In this document: positions 28,430 through 35,302 of the stretch, piece by piece
Layout of the letters: every line of letters starts with the position of its first letter
How positions within the stretch are numbered: position 1 is the first letter of the stretch
IMG/VR virus record: IMGVR_UViG_3300005536_000012
Coordinates: 1 to 35,416 of that record
DNA length: 35,416 bases
Strand: one strand, 5' to 3'
From: a virus
Position numbers and translations under genes: made by a program
Notes under the pieces: model-generated
Database searches by the model: none
The model's input: only the letters and a program-made list of their open reading frames with translations
What the model was told of the DNA's origin: nothing

Positions 28430-28878
28430 ACCGGACCTGGACCCTCCAAATAGTCGCGCCGTGCGCATGGATCACCGCGAACCAGCTCAACAACAAGCAC
28501 AACAGGTTCAGCCGATCCGCCCTCACCAAGACGTGGCGCCAGGTAGTCGTCCTACACGCGGTCGGCGAGGGCCTACCGACTGGCCTCGACTACGTGCGCG
28601 TCGACGCCGTCGCGCGCTTTATGGGCCGTGCACCAGTCCGCGACCGCGACAACCTCCGCCCCACCCTCAAAGCAGCGATCGACGGCCTCACACCCGAACG
28701 CCACTTCACCAGGCAGGGCAAGAACTACCACTCGCCCGGCTACGGCCTGATCCCCGACGACAACGACAAACACCTTGCCGGATCAGACATCCGCATCGGC
28801 GACCCCCTGCCCAAGGACATCCACGCCCCCGGGCACCCGGGCCTCCTCATCCTCACCATTACGGAGCTCACACGATGA
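28426..28878 (+). CDS. RusA-like Holliday junction resolvase
   Basis: 150 aa from ATG 28426. It has the RusA layout: an N-terminal beta part (TWTLQIVAP), a conserved acidic block RDRDNLRPTLKAAIDGL (D73, D75, D86), then LIPDDNDKHL (D111, D112). The acidic residues would hold the metal ions for cutting four-way junctions. It fits the neighbouring annealing protein in a late-replication or recombination module. Confidence 0.82.
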   Translation: MNRTWTLQIVAPCAWITANQLNNKHNRFSRSALTKTWRQVVVLHAVGEGLPTGLDYVRVDAVARFMGRAPVRDRDNLRPTLKAAIDGLTPERHFTRQGKNYHSPGYGLIPDDNDKHLAGSDIRIGDPLPKDIHAPGHPGLLILTITELTR

Positions 28879-29366
28879 TCGCGCTCAAGCTCGACAGCAA
28901 GCTGTCCGGCAACGCCACCGTCTCGCTGCACGACCTGTCCAGCGTCCTTTTCCACAAGCCCGACATGCGCATCGTCGGCGTGGTCGAGCTCGCCCCGGTC
29001 GAGCGCGCTATACCTGCGCCCGGCGAGGACAAAGACCCGACCGTCAAGGTCGCGATCAAGGCGATCGAGATCGGCCGCGGCGAGCAGGAACACCACCTGC
29101 GCCAGGCGATGGACGCCCTCTACCGGCACCGCACCGCCACCGGCACCATCGACGACGAGCTCCGCCCGCAACTGTCCCAGCGCACCGTCGAGCTCACCGG
29201 CGGCGTGCTCGACGCGGTCGAGGCCGCCCGGCTGCGCACCGTGTGCGAGCAATGGGGCCAGTACATCGACAACATCACCCGCGGCAAGATGACCGGACCC
29301 CAGGCCCTCGACGAGCTCCGCATCATCCGCAAGGGCCTCGCCGCCGCGATCGAGTGGAGCGTCTGA
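28875..29366 (+). CDS. Unknown protein of the recombination cluster
   Basis: 163 aa from ATG 28875 (overlap with RusA stop). The N-terminal part is beta-rich (MIALKLDSKLSGNATVSL, then RIVGVVELAPVE), the rest helical (HHLRQAMDALYRHRTATG and TRGKMTGPQALDELRIIR). No catalytic motif is recognised. It may be an accessory of the replication or recombination genes on position alone. Confidence 0.62.
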   Translation: MIALKLDSKLSGNATVSLHDLSSVLFHKPDMRIVGVVELAPVERAIPAPGEDKDPTVKVAIKAIEIGRGEQEHHLRQAMDALYRHRTATGTIDDELRPQLSQRTVELTGGVLDAVEAARLRTVCEQWGQYIDNITRGKMTGPQALDELRIIRKGLAAAIEWSV

Positions 29367-29368
29367 CG

Positions 29369-29647
29369 ATGGACGTGGCCGCGCGGGTCAGCGCGCTCCT
29401 CGACACCGCCGAAGCCGAAGGCGGCAAAGTCATCGCGATCCAGGCGCTGCGCCAAGCGATCGACGGCTACGACGGGCACGTCCTGCACGCCCGCGGCGGC
29501 CGCTGGCTCCTGCGTCACCCCGACCACTGCGCTCGCTCGTGCGACGTGCAGGCGGCCGCTCGGGCTGCCGGGGTGCGCTGGCCTGACGGCGAGTACGCCG
29601 TCCGCGCCTCCCACGGCCACCTGCACCACGAACGGATCGCGCCATGA
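29369..29647 (+). CDS. Unknown 92-aa protein before the methyltransferase
   Basis: ATG 29369. Helical N-terminus (VAARVSALLDTAEAEGGK) followed by a His/Cys-bearing stretch (RHPDHCARSCDVQAAARAAG) and a C-terminal SHGHLHHERI. It overlaps the methyltransferase start by four bases, so the two are coupled. The Cys/His pattern could hold a metal. Confidence 0.62.
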   Translation: MDVAARVSALLDTAEAEGGKVIAIQALRQAIDGYDGHVLHARGGRWLLRHPDHCARSCDVQAAARAAGVRWPDGEYAVRASHGHLHHERIAP

Positions 29648-30861
29648 CGGCGCTCACGGCAGGTTCGCTCTGCACTGGCTACGGCGGGCTCGAGCTCGGG
29701 CTCACCGCTGCTGGCCTCACACACACGCTTGCCTTCGTTGCAGATCCCGATCCTGGCGCCGCACGGCTGCTCGCAGAGCACCACCCCGGCGTACCCAACC
29801 TCGGCGACATCACCGCCGTTGACTGGCCGGCAGTCGACGTGGTCATCGACATCCTCTTCGCCGGCTACCCCTGCCAAGGCTTCAGCCTGGCTGGCCAACG
29901 CAAGGGAATGGACGATGAGCGCTTCATCTGGCCCCACGTCGCGGACGGCATTCGCCGCCTACGACCGCGACACGTCGTCCTGGAGAACGTGCCAGGGCAC
30001 CTTTCCTTGGGCTTCGGACGAGTACTCGGCGACCTGGCCGCGCTCGGGTACGTGGGATCTTGGATTTGCCTACGAGCGTCCGATATCGGTGCCCCGCACC
30101 GGCGCGACCGCATCTTCATCTACGCCCACCTTGCCGACACCCCGGGCCTCAGACTCGGGAACCGAGGGGCGGCGGGCATCACCGGGATTCAGGCCGCCCC
30201 TATCCCGGGTCGTACTGGACCTTTGACGCTGCTGCCCACCCCGGAGGCAAAGCTCTCCGGTAGCGGTCCTGACTACGCGCGCATGGCGAGAGAGGGATCG
30301 GGCGGCGATGACCTGACCACCGCCCTGTTCCGCGTCCTGTCAGGTGTTCAGGTCCAGCACGTCGATCCGATCAACGCCTGCGCAATCCGCGATGGTATCG
30401 GCATCGGGCGCCCACCTACACGGCACGAGCTCGGCACCAACGCTCAAGAGTGCTTGACGAACGGCCCGCTCGACGTCATCGCGGGAGGCGTATCCCACGT
30501 CAACGGTGGCGACGATGGTGGTCAGGTTCGCGGTGATGATTCCCATGCGGCACAGCCTCTCTGCCGGCAAATTGAAGCGCAACAGCCGGCGCAAAGAATC
30601 TTTGATTGGCAGGTTTACGCCCCTGCGATTCATCGCTGGGAGACGGTGCTCGGCCGCCCCGCGCCCCACCCCACCGCGATGGGGCCCAAGGGCGGCCAAC
30701 GGTTGGACCCCCGCTTCGTGGAATGGTTGATGGGCCTCGACGATGGCTGGGTCACTGCGGTGCCCGGCCTGACACGTATCCAGGCCCTACGACTTCTCGG
30801 GAACGGCGTGGTTCCACAGCAAGGCGCTGCTGCCATCGCGCTGTTGGCCGGTCCACGATGA
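29644..30861 (+). CDS. DNA (cytosine-5-)-methyltransferase with central insertion
   Basis: 405 aa from ATG 29644. Motif I is SLCTGYGGLELGL (residues 8-20), motif IV AGYPCQGFSLAG with catalytic Cys77, motif VI LENV (113-116), motif VIII HRRDRIFI (152-159) and motif X LLGNGVVPQQ (384-393). The enzyme should methylate C5 of cytosine in a specific site, most likely against host restriction. Between GDDLTTALFR (to 230) and DWQVYAPAIHRWE (from 321) lies a stretch of about 90 residues that reads poorly as a globular domain and carries an apparent minus-strand gene. The frame continues through it, so the enzyme could still be made. Confidence 0.88.
   Translation: MTALTAGSLCTGYGGLELGLTAAGLTHTLAFVADPDPGAARLLAEHHPGVPNLGDITAVDWPAVDVVIDILFAGYPCQGFSLAGQRKGMDDERFIWPHVADGIRRLRPRHVVLENVPGHLSLGFGRVLGDLAALGYVGSWICLRASDIGAPHRRDRIFIYAHLADTPGLRLGNRGAAGITGIQAAPIPGRTGPLTLLPTPEAKLSGSGPDYARMAREGSGGDDLTTALFRVLSGVQVQHVDPINACAIRDGIGIGRPPTRHELGTNAQECLTNGPLDVIAGGVSHVNGGDDGGQVRGDDSHAAQPLCRQIEAQQPAQRIFDWQVYAPAIHRWETVLGRPAPHPTAMGPKGGQRLDPRFVEWLMGLDDGWVTAVPGLTRIQALRLLGNGVVPQQGAAAIALLAGPR
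30340..30546 (-). CDS. Antisense small gene nested in the methyltransferase
   Basis: From ATG 30546 the minus strand encodes 68 aa with a much more protein-like composition than the sense frame: MGIITANLTTIVATVDVGYA, a charged helix SRDDVERAVRQALLSVGAE, then ADTIADCAGVDRIDVLDLNT. The minus strand reads GAGAGG nine bases before the ATG. The bases further upstream (30547-30610) are lower in GC than the flanks, as a promoter would be. It occupies almost exactly the insertion in the methyltransferase. The frame also extends upstream to 30699, but that part lacks protein-like character. Confidence 0.5.
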   Translation of the reverse strand: MGIITANLTTIVATVDVGYASRDDVERAVRQALLSVGAELVPCRWAPDADTIADCAGVDRIDVLDLNT

Positions 30862-31115
30862 GCGACTACATCCGCGCCCAGTGCGACTCGTGCCAGGCCG
30901 ACATCATCTGGACCGTCACCGCCTCCTCAGGCGCCCGGATGCCCGTCGACTACGAGCCCACGCCGAAAGGAAACATCGCCCTGCGGCCCGGGCCGGGCGC
31001 TCCAATCGCGACGGTGCTGTCCGTTGCGAAGCAGTTCGGACGTAAGGAACTGCGCACAAGTCACTTCGCGACCTGCCCCGACGCCGCCCGGCATCGGAAG
31101 CGAGGCCGCTCGTGA
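30858..31115 (+). CDS. Small zinc-ribbon-like protein
   Basis: 85 aa from ATG 30858. IRAQCDSCQADIIWTV starts a Cys-x-x-Cys ribbon and a later HFATCPDAARH gives a further Cys and His. Between them is a Gly/Pro-rich loop. Probably a structural zinc site; function unknown. Confidence 0.68.
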   Translation: MSDYIRAQCDSCQADIIWTVTASSGARMPVDYEPTPKGNIALRPGPGAPIATVLSVAKQFGRKELRTSHFATCPDAARHRKRGRS

Positions 31116-31288
31116 AACCGCCCGTGCAGCACCACCCCTACGTCGGCGACGGCCGCCCCGACCACCGCGGCCAAGACCGCTGCGCCGACTGCGGCATGCC
31201 CAAAACCAACCAGCGGCACGACCTCCCCGCCGTGCCCAACAACGTCCGCGACGCCGAAGCGCGCAGGCTAGGAGAAGACGAATCATGA
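31112..31288 (+). CDS. 58-aa CxxC protein
   Basis: GTG 31112 overlaps the previous stop. HHPYVGDGRPDHRGQDRCAD followed by CGMPKTNQRHDLP forms a His/Cys motif (CADCG) seen in small actinophage proteins. The short basic tail ends in GEDES. The next gene starts inside its stop (ATGA). It was not long enough for ordinary ORF detection but the coupling on both sides supports it. Confidence 0.66.
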   Translation: MKPPVQHHPYVGDGRPDHRGQDRCADCGMPKTNQRHDLPAVPNNVRDAEARRLGEDES

Positions 31289-31638
31289 GCGACACCACGG
31301 AAGACCAGCCGTTCGCCGAGTGGGCCATCCTCGAACAACTCGGCCACCGCCGCTACGCCGGCCACGTCACCGAAACCACCATCGCCGGCGCCGGGTTCCT
31401 CCGCGTCGACATCCCCGCCAGCGACAAACACCCGGCCCAAACCCACCTGATCGAACCCAAGTCGGTGTACGCCCTGCACCCGGTCACCGAGGCGGTGGCC
31501 CGGGCCGCGGCCGAGCGGTATCGGCCTGAGCCGGTGTCCCGCTGGGACCTGCGCGCGATCGAGCCCGCACCGCCCCGAATGCTGCCCGAGGACTACGACG
31601 AGGCCGACCACGAAGGCAACTACGGGAAGGCATTCTGA
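31285..31638 (+). CDS. Conserved phage protein of unknown function
   Basis: 117 aa from ATG 31285. FAEWAILEQLGHRRYAGHVT, TTIAGAGFLRVDIPA, then SVYALHPVTEAVARAAAERY and RPEPVSRWDL form a pattern shared by many phages of high-GC hosts. Its function has not been established as far as I know. The beta-rich first half suggests a small barrel. Confidence 0.7.
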   Translation: MSDTTEDQPFAEWAILEQLGHRRYAGHVTETTIAGAGFLRVDIPASDKHPAQTHLIEPKSVYALHPVTEAVARAAAERYRPEPVSRWDLRAIEPAPPRMLPEDYDEADHEGNYGKAF

Positions 31639-32141
31639 TGCCCGCCCAGAAGCGTGCTGAGGCCGTCGAGGGCAACGAGCTGACGCTCAAACGGGTCCGC
31701 CACGGCGTCGGCATGGTCGGAGCCGATCAAGCCTTCGCGACCATCGTCACCAACGCCACCGGCGTGCTCACCTACGAGGACCTCCTCGAGGGATGGGCCG
31801 CCGCCCTGCTCCGGATCGTCGAGCTTGAACGGGAACGCGACGAGGAACGTGACTTCCACACTGGCCTTTTGAACGACCTGTCTGTGCTGATGCCCGAGCG
31901 CTACGACGGTGAGGAAGCCGCCGAGGTCTACGTCCTGCGGTGGGCCAACGACGTTGCGGCCTTGGCGGAAGCCGCGCGGCGCTTCCGCAACCAGTTCCGC
32001 AAGCCCGTAAGCGGATTCGCTCGGCGCGATGCGCTGTGCGCGGCAGTTGACAAGATCTACCCGCCCGAGGTGGAACCAGTGACCGTCACGTGCGCCGTGG
32101 ACGCGCTGTCCACATCGGACACTGCCGAGGAAACGTCGTGA
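31638..32141 (+). CDS. Unknown helical early protein
   Basis: 167 aa from ATG 31638. The central part is a charged coiled coil (LLRIVELERERDEERDFHTG), followed by EAAEVYVLRWANDVAALAE, a further helix and a Ser/Thr-rich end. No motif points to a function. It overlaps both neighbours. Confidence 0.62.
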   Translation: MPAQKRAEAVEGNELTLKRVRHGVGMVGADQAFATIVTNATGVLTYEDLLEGWAAALLRIVELERERDEERDFHTGLLNDLSVLMPERYDGEEAAEVYVLRWANDVAALAEAARRFRNQFRKPVSGFARRDALCAAVDKIYPPEVEPVTVTCAVDALSTSDTAEETS

Positions 32142-32452
32142 GCCTCACATCCGACCCGAACAACCCGCGCCTCACGCGCGGCGCGGACACCCAGCCGGTC
32201 CCGCAAGCCGAGGTCTACCTGGTGCTGTCAGACGAGGAACGCGCGAAAGGCTTTTTGCGGCCGGTTCGCCGGTCGTATCTGCATCTCACCTGCGGCGGCA
32301 TCACGACGATGGGCCAGGCGCTCGCCGAGACGTACGCGCGCGAGCCGACCTTCTACGGCGCCACTTACTGCGTCCACTGCCGCATGCATCGGCCCGTCGG
32401 AGCCGACGGCGAATTCGTTTGGGATGGAACTAACGAGAAGGTCGGAACCTGA
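32138..32452 (+). CDS. Conserved small phage protein
   Basis: 104 aa from GTG 32138. LTSDPNNPRLTRGADTQPVP followed by QAEVYLVLSDEERAKGF, then RPVRRSYLHLTCGG, MGQALAETYAREPTFYGATY and CVHCRMHRP with a CxxC site form a recurrent phage protein. Relatives I recall are longer between RPVRRSY and the MGQALAETYA block, so this copy may be an internally shortened version. Function unknown. Confidence 0.68.
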   Translation: MSLTSDPNNPRLTRGADTQPVPQAEVYLVLSDEERAKGFLRPVRRSYLHLTCGGITTMGQALAETYAREPTFYGATYCVHCRMHRPVGADGEFVWDGTNEKVGT

Positions 32453-32805
32453 TGACGACGCAAGCACAGCGCACCATGAAGGCGCTCAACATCCTCGCCA
32501 AGTGGCGGACGCTCTTCGCCGGCTGGCAGACGGGTACCCGGGCGAAGGGAGACCCCGAGGGCGACGCTGTCCGTGATCACCGCGAAGTCACAATCCTGCT
32601 GCGCGCAGAGATGTCCGCCTTGGTCGGATTGCTAATTCGCAGAGGGGTGGTCACCGAAGAGTCGTGGCATGCCGCGTTGGAGCGCGAAGCTAAGCAGCTC
32701 AACGAGGACTATGCACGCAGATTTCCGGGTGTGACTGCCCACGAACACGGTCTGACTATCAAGCCTGATCAGGTCATCGGCTGGATGAAGGGCTGGAAGC
32801 CATGA
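32452..32805 (+). CDS. Unknown 117-aa early protein
   Basis: ATG 32452 overlaps the previous stop. Helical protein: MKALNILAKWRTLFAGWQTG, then ILLRAEMSALVGLLIRRGVV and a C-terminal IGWMKGWKP. The middle hydrophobic stretch is too short and amphipathic for a sure membrane helix. No recognised motif. Confidence 0.62.
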   Translation: MTTQAQRTMKALNILAKWRTLFAGWQTGTRAKGDPEGDAVRDHREVTILLRAEMSALVGLLIRRGVVTEESWHAALEREAKQLNEDYARRFPGVTAHEHGLTIKPDQVIGWMKGWKP

Positions 32806-32921
32806 GCGCCGGGAAGCGCGCCGAGCCACCTCGACTGCGAATCGCCACCCTCACGTGGCTATTCCTCTCGCTCATTTGGATGGCCGCCTGGCTCAATCAC
32901 GCTTGGATACCGGTCCGATGA
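32802..32921 (+). CDS. 39-aa single-helix membrane peptide
   Basis: ATG 32802 overlaps the upstream stop. A basic N-terminus (SAGKRAEPPRLRIAT) leads into one hydrophobic helix (LTWLFLSLIWMAAWLNHAW). The next gene starts inside its stop. Function unknown. Confidence 0.6.
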   Translation: MSAGKRAEPPRLRIATLTWLFLSLIWMAAWLNHAWIPVR

Positions 32922-33316
32922 GCGCCGAGCAATTCGACCTCGCCGAGGCGATCGAGGCCGCCGCACGCGCGATGGTCGCCCACCACAACGACGACTGGGA
33001 CAACCCGAACACCCACGGCCTCGGCGACATCGAGAAGTACCGCGACGACTACCGCGCCCTCGCCCAGACAGCCCTGACGGCCGCCATGCCGTCGCTCGCG
33101 ATAGAACTGCGCGGACCGACCGTGCTCAACGTCGAGCGCGGCGAGCGGCTCATGTTCATCGTCAACGGCGTGCTGACCATGCGGCACGCCCACGAGATGT
33201 TGCAACGGCTCAGCAACTTCCTGCCGGGCATCGCTGTGGCTGTGTGCGACAACACCGCCCAGGTGATCCGCGAAGCCGACACTGCGGCCGACGCCGCAAT
33301 ATCCACAACCGAATAG
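32918..33316 (+). CDS. Unknown 132-aa protein before the initiator
   Basis: ATG 32918. FDLAEAIEAAARAMVAHHND with WDNPNTHGLGDIEKYRDDYR and ALAQTALTAAMPSLAIELRG is the pattern of a widespread short phage protein with a helical N-terminal half. The C-terminal part is mixed (RGERLMFIVNGVLTMRHAHE). Function unknown. Confidence 0.63.
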   Translation: MSAEQFDLAEAIEAAARAMVAHHNDDWDNPNTHGLGDIEKYRDDYRALAQTALTAAMPSLAIELRGPTVLNVERGERLMFIVNGVLTMRHAHEMLQRLSNFLPGIAVAVCDNTAQVIREADTAADAAISTTE

Positions 33317-33330
33317 AACGGGGAGAGCAC

Positions 33331-34032
33331 GTGGGGGCAACACTGGTGGCGCAAGTCATCGCCAACTGGTCGCACGTCAGCGACCGGGCCTTCCGCGTGC
33401 TCATCGCCATGGCCGTCACCGCCCGGGACAACGCCACCAAGGACATCCCGAAGGGCGTCTACTTCGGCGGCCAGGAACACCTCACCCTCGCCCTCGCGCG
33501 GTCCCGCGACGGCTCGACCGACAGCGCAATTCGCACGGTGAAGAGAGCCATTCAGGAGCTCACCAAAGCGGGTGCAATTCAATGCACCCAGCCGGCCGTA
33601 TTGGGCTCAAACGCCGTCTACAAATTGACCCTCAACGCTATCCCCATGCCTGTGGATAACCCCACCGACGGATCGACGTACTTCGCTAACAGGCGGGACA
33701 TTCCAAGTCCCCCTGGACGGGACACCCCAAGTCCCCCCAGGCGGGACACCCCAAGTCCAGATAGGGGGACTTCGGATGTCCCCACTAGTAAGGAACCACT
33801 AGAGGAACCACTAGAGGAGCGAGAGAAGGAAGAAAGGGTTGGTGTTCGTACGGACGTCGCGGTAGTAGCACTCGCGGCCGCCGTCGAAAAGCCGAATCAA
33901 TGCCCCAATCCCGAATGCATCCTCGGCTACACCATCGACCGCACCCAGCCCAAAGGCAAACGCACCATTCGATGCCCCGACTGCGCTCCTGCCGCCAGGA
34001 CCGTAACGCCATTCCAGAGGAGAGCCGCATGA
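33331..34032 (+). CDS. Winged-helix replication initiator with internal origin
   Basis: 233 aa from GTG 33331, with GGGGAGAGCAC upstream. Residues about 10-105 form a winged helix (WSHVSDRAFRVLIAMAVTAR, then TDSAIRTVKRAIQELTKAGA and GSNAVYKLTLN). Residues about 122-150 are an RRDTPSPP-type repeat encoded by DNA iterons. A purine-rich stretch (KEPLEEPLEEREKEE) follows, then a C-terminal zinc ribbon (CPNPEC...CPDC). The arrangement matches lambda O-like initiators that bind iterons inside their own gene. No helicase or loader is visible nearby, so host factors must be recruited. Confidence 0.78.
   Translation: MGATLVAQVIANWSHVSDRAFRVLIAMAVTARDNATKDIPKGVYFGGQEHLTLALARSRDGSTDSAIRTVKRAIQELTKAGAIQCTQPAVLGSNAVYKLTLNAIPMPVDNPTDGSTYFANRRDIPSPPGRDTPSPPRRDTPSPDRGTSDVPTSKEPLEEPLEEREKEERVGVRTDVAVVALAAAVEKPNQCPNPECILGYTIDRTQPKGKRTIRCPDCAPAARTVTPFQRRAA
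33694..33783 (+). repeat. Iteron array inside the initiator gene, probable origin of replication
   Basis: Four units of the form GGGAC-N7-GTCC(C) start at about 33695, 33719, 33743 and 33766, giving periods of 24, 24 and 23 bp. Units 2 and 3 read CGGGACACCCCAAGTCC exactly, and unit 1 differs by two bases. Unit 4 keeps the dyad but has a different centre. The array lies directly before a purine-rich stretch, as in the lambda origin. Confidence 0.75.
33782..33840 (+). other. Purine-rich stretch with repeated CCACTAG, possible unwinding element
   Basis: CCACTAG occurs at 33782, 33796 and 33808; GGAACCACTAGA is a perfect tandem 12-mer (33792-33803 and 33804-33815). It continues into GCGAGAGAAGGAAGAAAGGG. 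This is the least GC-rich part of the gene and lies against the iterons, as a DNA unwinding element would. It encodes the acidic EPLEEPLEE segment. Confidence 0.55.
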
Positions 34033-34178
34033 TTCCAAGGCCGTACTCCGTCGGCGATGTGGCGAGGTGGTTCGGCGTGCCAGCGAACATGCTCCGCACC
34101 AAAGAACAGCAGATCCGCCGTTCCCGGATCCGCCGCATGCACACCCTGTACCGCCACCGCACGAAGGGCCGCCGATGA
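34029..34178 (+). CDS. 49-aa HTH-like peptide
   Basis: ATG 34029 overlaps the initiator stop. YSVGDVARWFGVPANMLRTK is a MerR/excisionase-like helix-turn-helix start, and the rest is very basic (IRRSRIRRMHTLYRHRTKGR). It should bind DNA or RNA. Its position directly after the initiator suggests a replication or copy control role, by context only. Confidence 0.65.
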   Translation: MIPRPYSVGDVARWFGVPANMLRTKEQQIRRSRIRRMHTLYRHRTKGRR

Positions 34179-34888
34179 CCGTCAACCAGCGCGAGCGCAA
34201 AGACCCGCTCGTCGAAATGGCCGAACTCGCCGAAGAGCTCTGCAACCCGCACCAGCACCTCGAGCGGATCCACGACTGGACACCCGGCCGCAAGCGAAAG
34301 CTCACCAGGGTCTACGCCACCGTCCAACCCGGACTGATCGCACAACTCCGCGAGGCCGTCAGCACCGCCATGGTCCTCGACGAGCAAGGCCGGCGCACCG
34401 TCCCCGCCAGCAAACCGCCCCTGCTCCTCGAAGCGCTCAACCGGCACCTCACCATCGCCACGAGCACCAACCGGTGGATCTGGGACCTCCAACTCGTCAA
34501 CCGAGACACCGTCGAAGCCAACATCCACGGCCTCGTCGGCGCCGCACCCACCCTCGACCCGCCACTCAGATTCGAGCTCCTCGCCGACCTCCACCGCTGG
34601 CGCACCTGGGCCGCCGTCCTCACCGGCTGGGCCATCCCACCGCTCCAGCCCCATGTCGCATGCCCCAACCCCGACTGCGCCACCATGTCGAGCCTTCGCA
34701 TCGACCCCGAACGCAAAACCGGCTTCTGCGCCACCTGCGGCCACATGTGGGACGACCGAGACGGCTCAATCAACCTGCTGGCCGCCTACATCAAACGCGA
34801 GACCGAGAAGCCGCCCAGGAAGGTCAGAGTCGGCTCCACGGTCGCCGGACACGGCGCATGGCAAACCCGAGCAGGAGGAACAGCGTGA
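34175..34888 (+). CDS. Zinc-ribbon protein of the replication end of the genome, unknown
   Basis: 237 aa from ATG 34175. The first 160 residues are helical (VEMAELAEELCNPHQHLERI, then LIAQLREAVSTAMVLDEQGR and TNRWIWDLQLVNRDTVEANI). A C-terminal ribbon (VACPNPDCATMSSLRIDPER, CATCGHMWD) has four Cys and is followed by a basic tail. This pattern is frequent in actinophages beside the initiator; its role is not known. It probably binds nucleic acid. Confidence 0.68.
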   Translation: MTVNQRERKDPLVEMAELAEELCNPHQHLERIHDWTPGRKRKLTRVYATVQPGLIAQLREAVSTAMVLDEQGRRTVPASKPPLLLEALNRHLTIATSTNRWIWDLQLVNRDTVEANIHGLVGAAPTLDPPLRFELLADLHRWRTWAAVLTGWAIPPLQPHVACPNPDCATMSSLRIDPERKTGFCATCGHMWDDRDGSINLLAAYIKRETEKPPRKVRVGSTVAGHGAWQTRAGGTA

Positions 34889-35022
34889 AACAGACTCAGC
34901 CCTTCAAGGACATGCCCTTCGGAGCGCAGATGATGACGGTCGGGCTCTACTTGGCGGCTGGCGGCGTCGCCGCAGTCGCGCTCGGCCTACTGGTCAAGGC
35001 GATCAGATGGGCATGGAGCTGA
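34885..35022 (+). CDS. 45-aa membrane peptide
   Basis: GTG 34885, with AGGAGG (34872-34877) seven bases upstream, overlaps the previous stop. A short polar N-terminus (KQTQPFKDMPFGAQ) precedes one hydrophobic helix (MTVGLYLAAGGVAAVALGLL) and a Trp/Arg end. Function unknown. Confidence 0.62.
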   Translation: MKQTQPFKDMPFGAQMMTVGLYLAAGGVAAVALGLLVKAIRWAWS

Positions 35023-35023
35023 G

Positions 35024-35302
35024 GTGAGCCAGAACATCCTGGATGAGATCAGGGCCTTCTACGACCGGCTCGCGCCAAAACGAGTGCTGATCTGTGCCCC
35101 CGGACGTGGCGACCCTCTTCGCGCCTGTCTCCAAAGCGCAATTGCAGCCGAGAAAGAGCCAATGGTTGCACTGGCGCTCCAGCGAGTTGAGATCCGCGAA
35201 TCGAACCTGTGCAACGGCGACCAGGCCTACGTCGTGCCGCACCCCGAGACGTTCCTACAACGACTTGACAGAATGTCCGAATCCGGCGATCATTCGCACT
35301 GA
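35024..35302 (+). CDS. Unknown 92-aa protein, last gene of the window
   Basis: GTG 35024, one base after the previous stop. Mixed alpha/beta: ILDEIRAFYDRLAPKRVLIC, then AIAAEKEPMVALALQRVEIR and DQAYVVPHPETFLQRLDRM. No recognised motif. It is followed by a hairpin that should end the early arm. Confidence 0.62.
   Translation: MSQNILDEIRAFYDRLAPKRVLICAPGRGDPLRACLQSAIAAEKEPMVALALQRVEIRESNLCNGDQAYVVPHPETFLQRLDRMSESGDHSH

Noticed and set aside
29729-30226. Frameshift within the methyltransferase (a second frame with LPTPRASDSG)
   Set aside because: The main frame stays open and carries motifs on both sides (HRRDRIFI before, LLPTPEAK after), so no shift is needed.
33694-33783. CRISPR-like short repeats
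   Set aside because: The units are 24 bp apart with no unique spacers, are imperfect, and lie inside a coding gene. Iterons explain them better.
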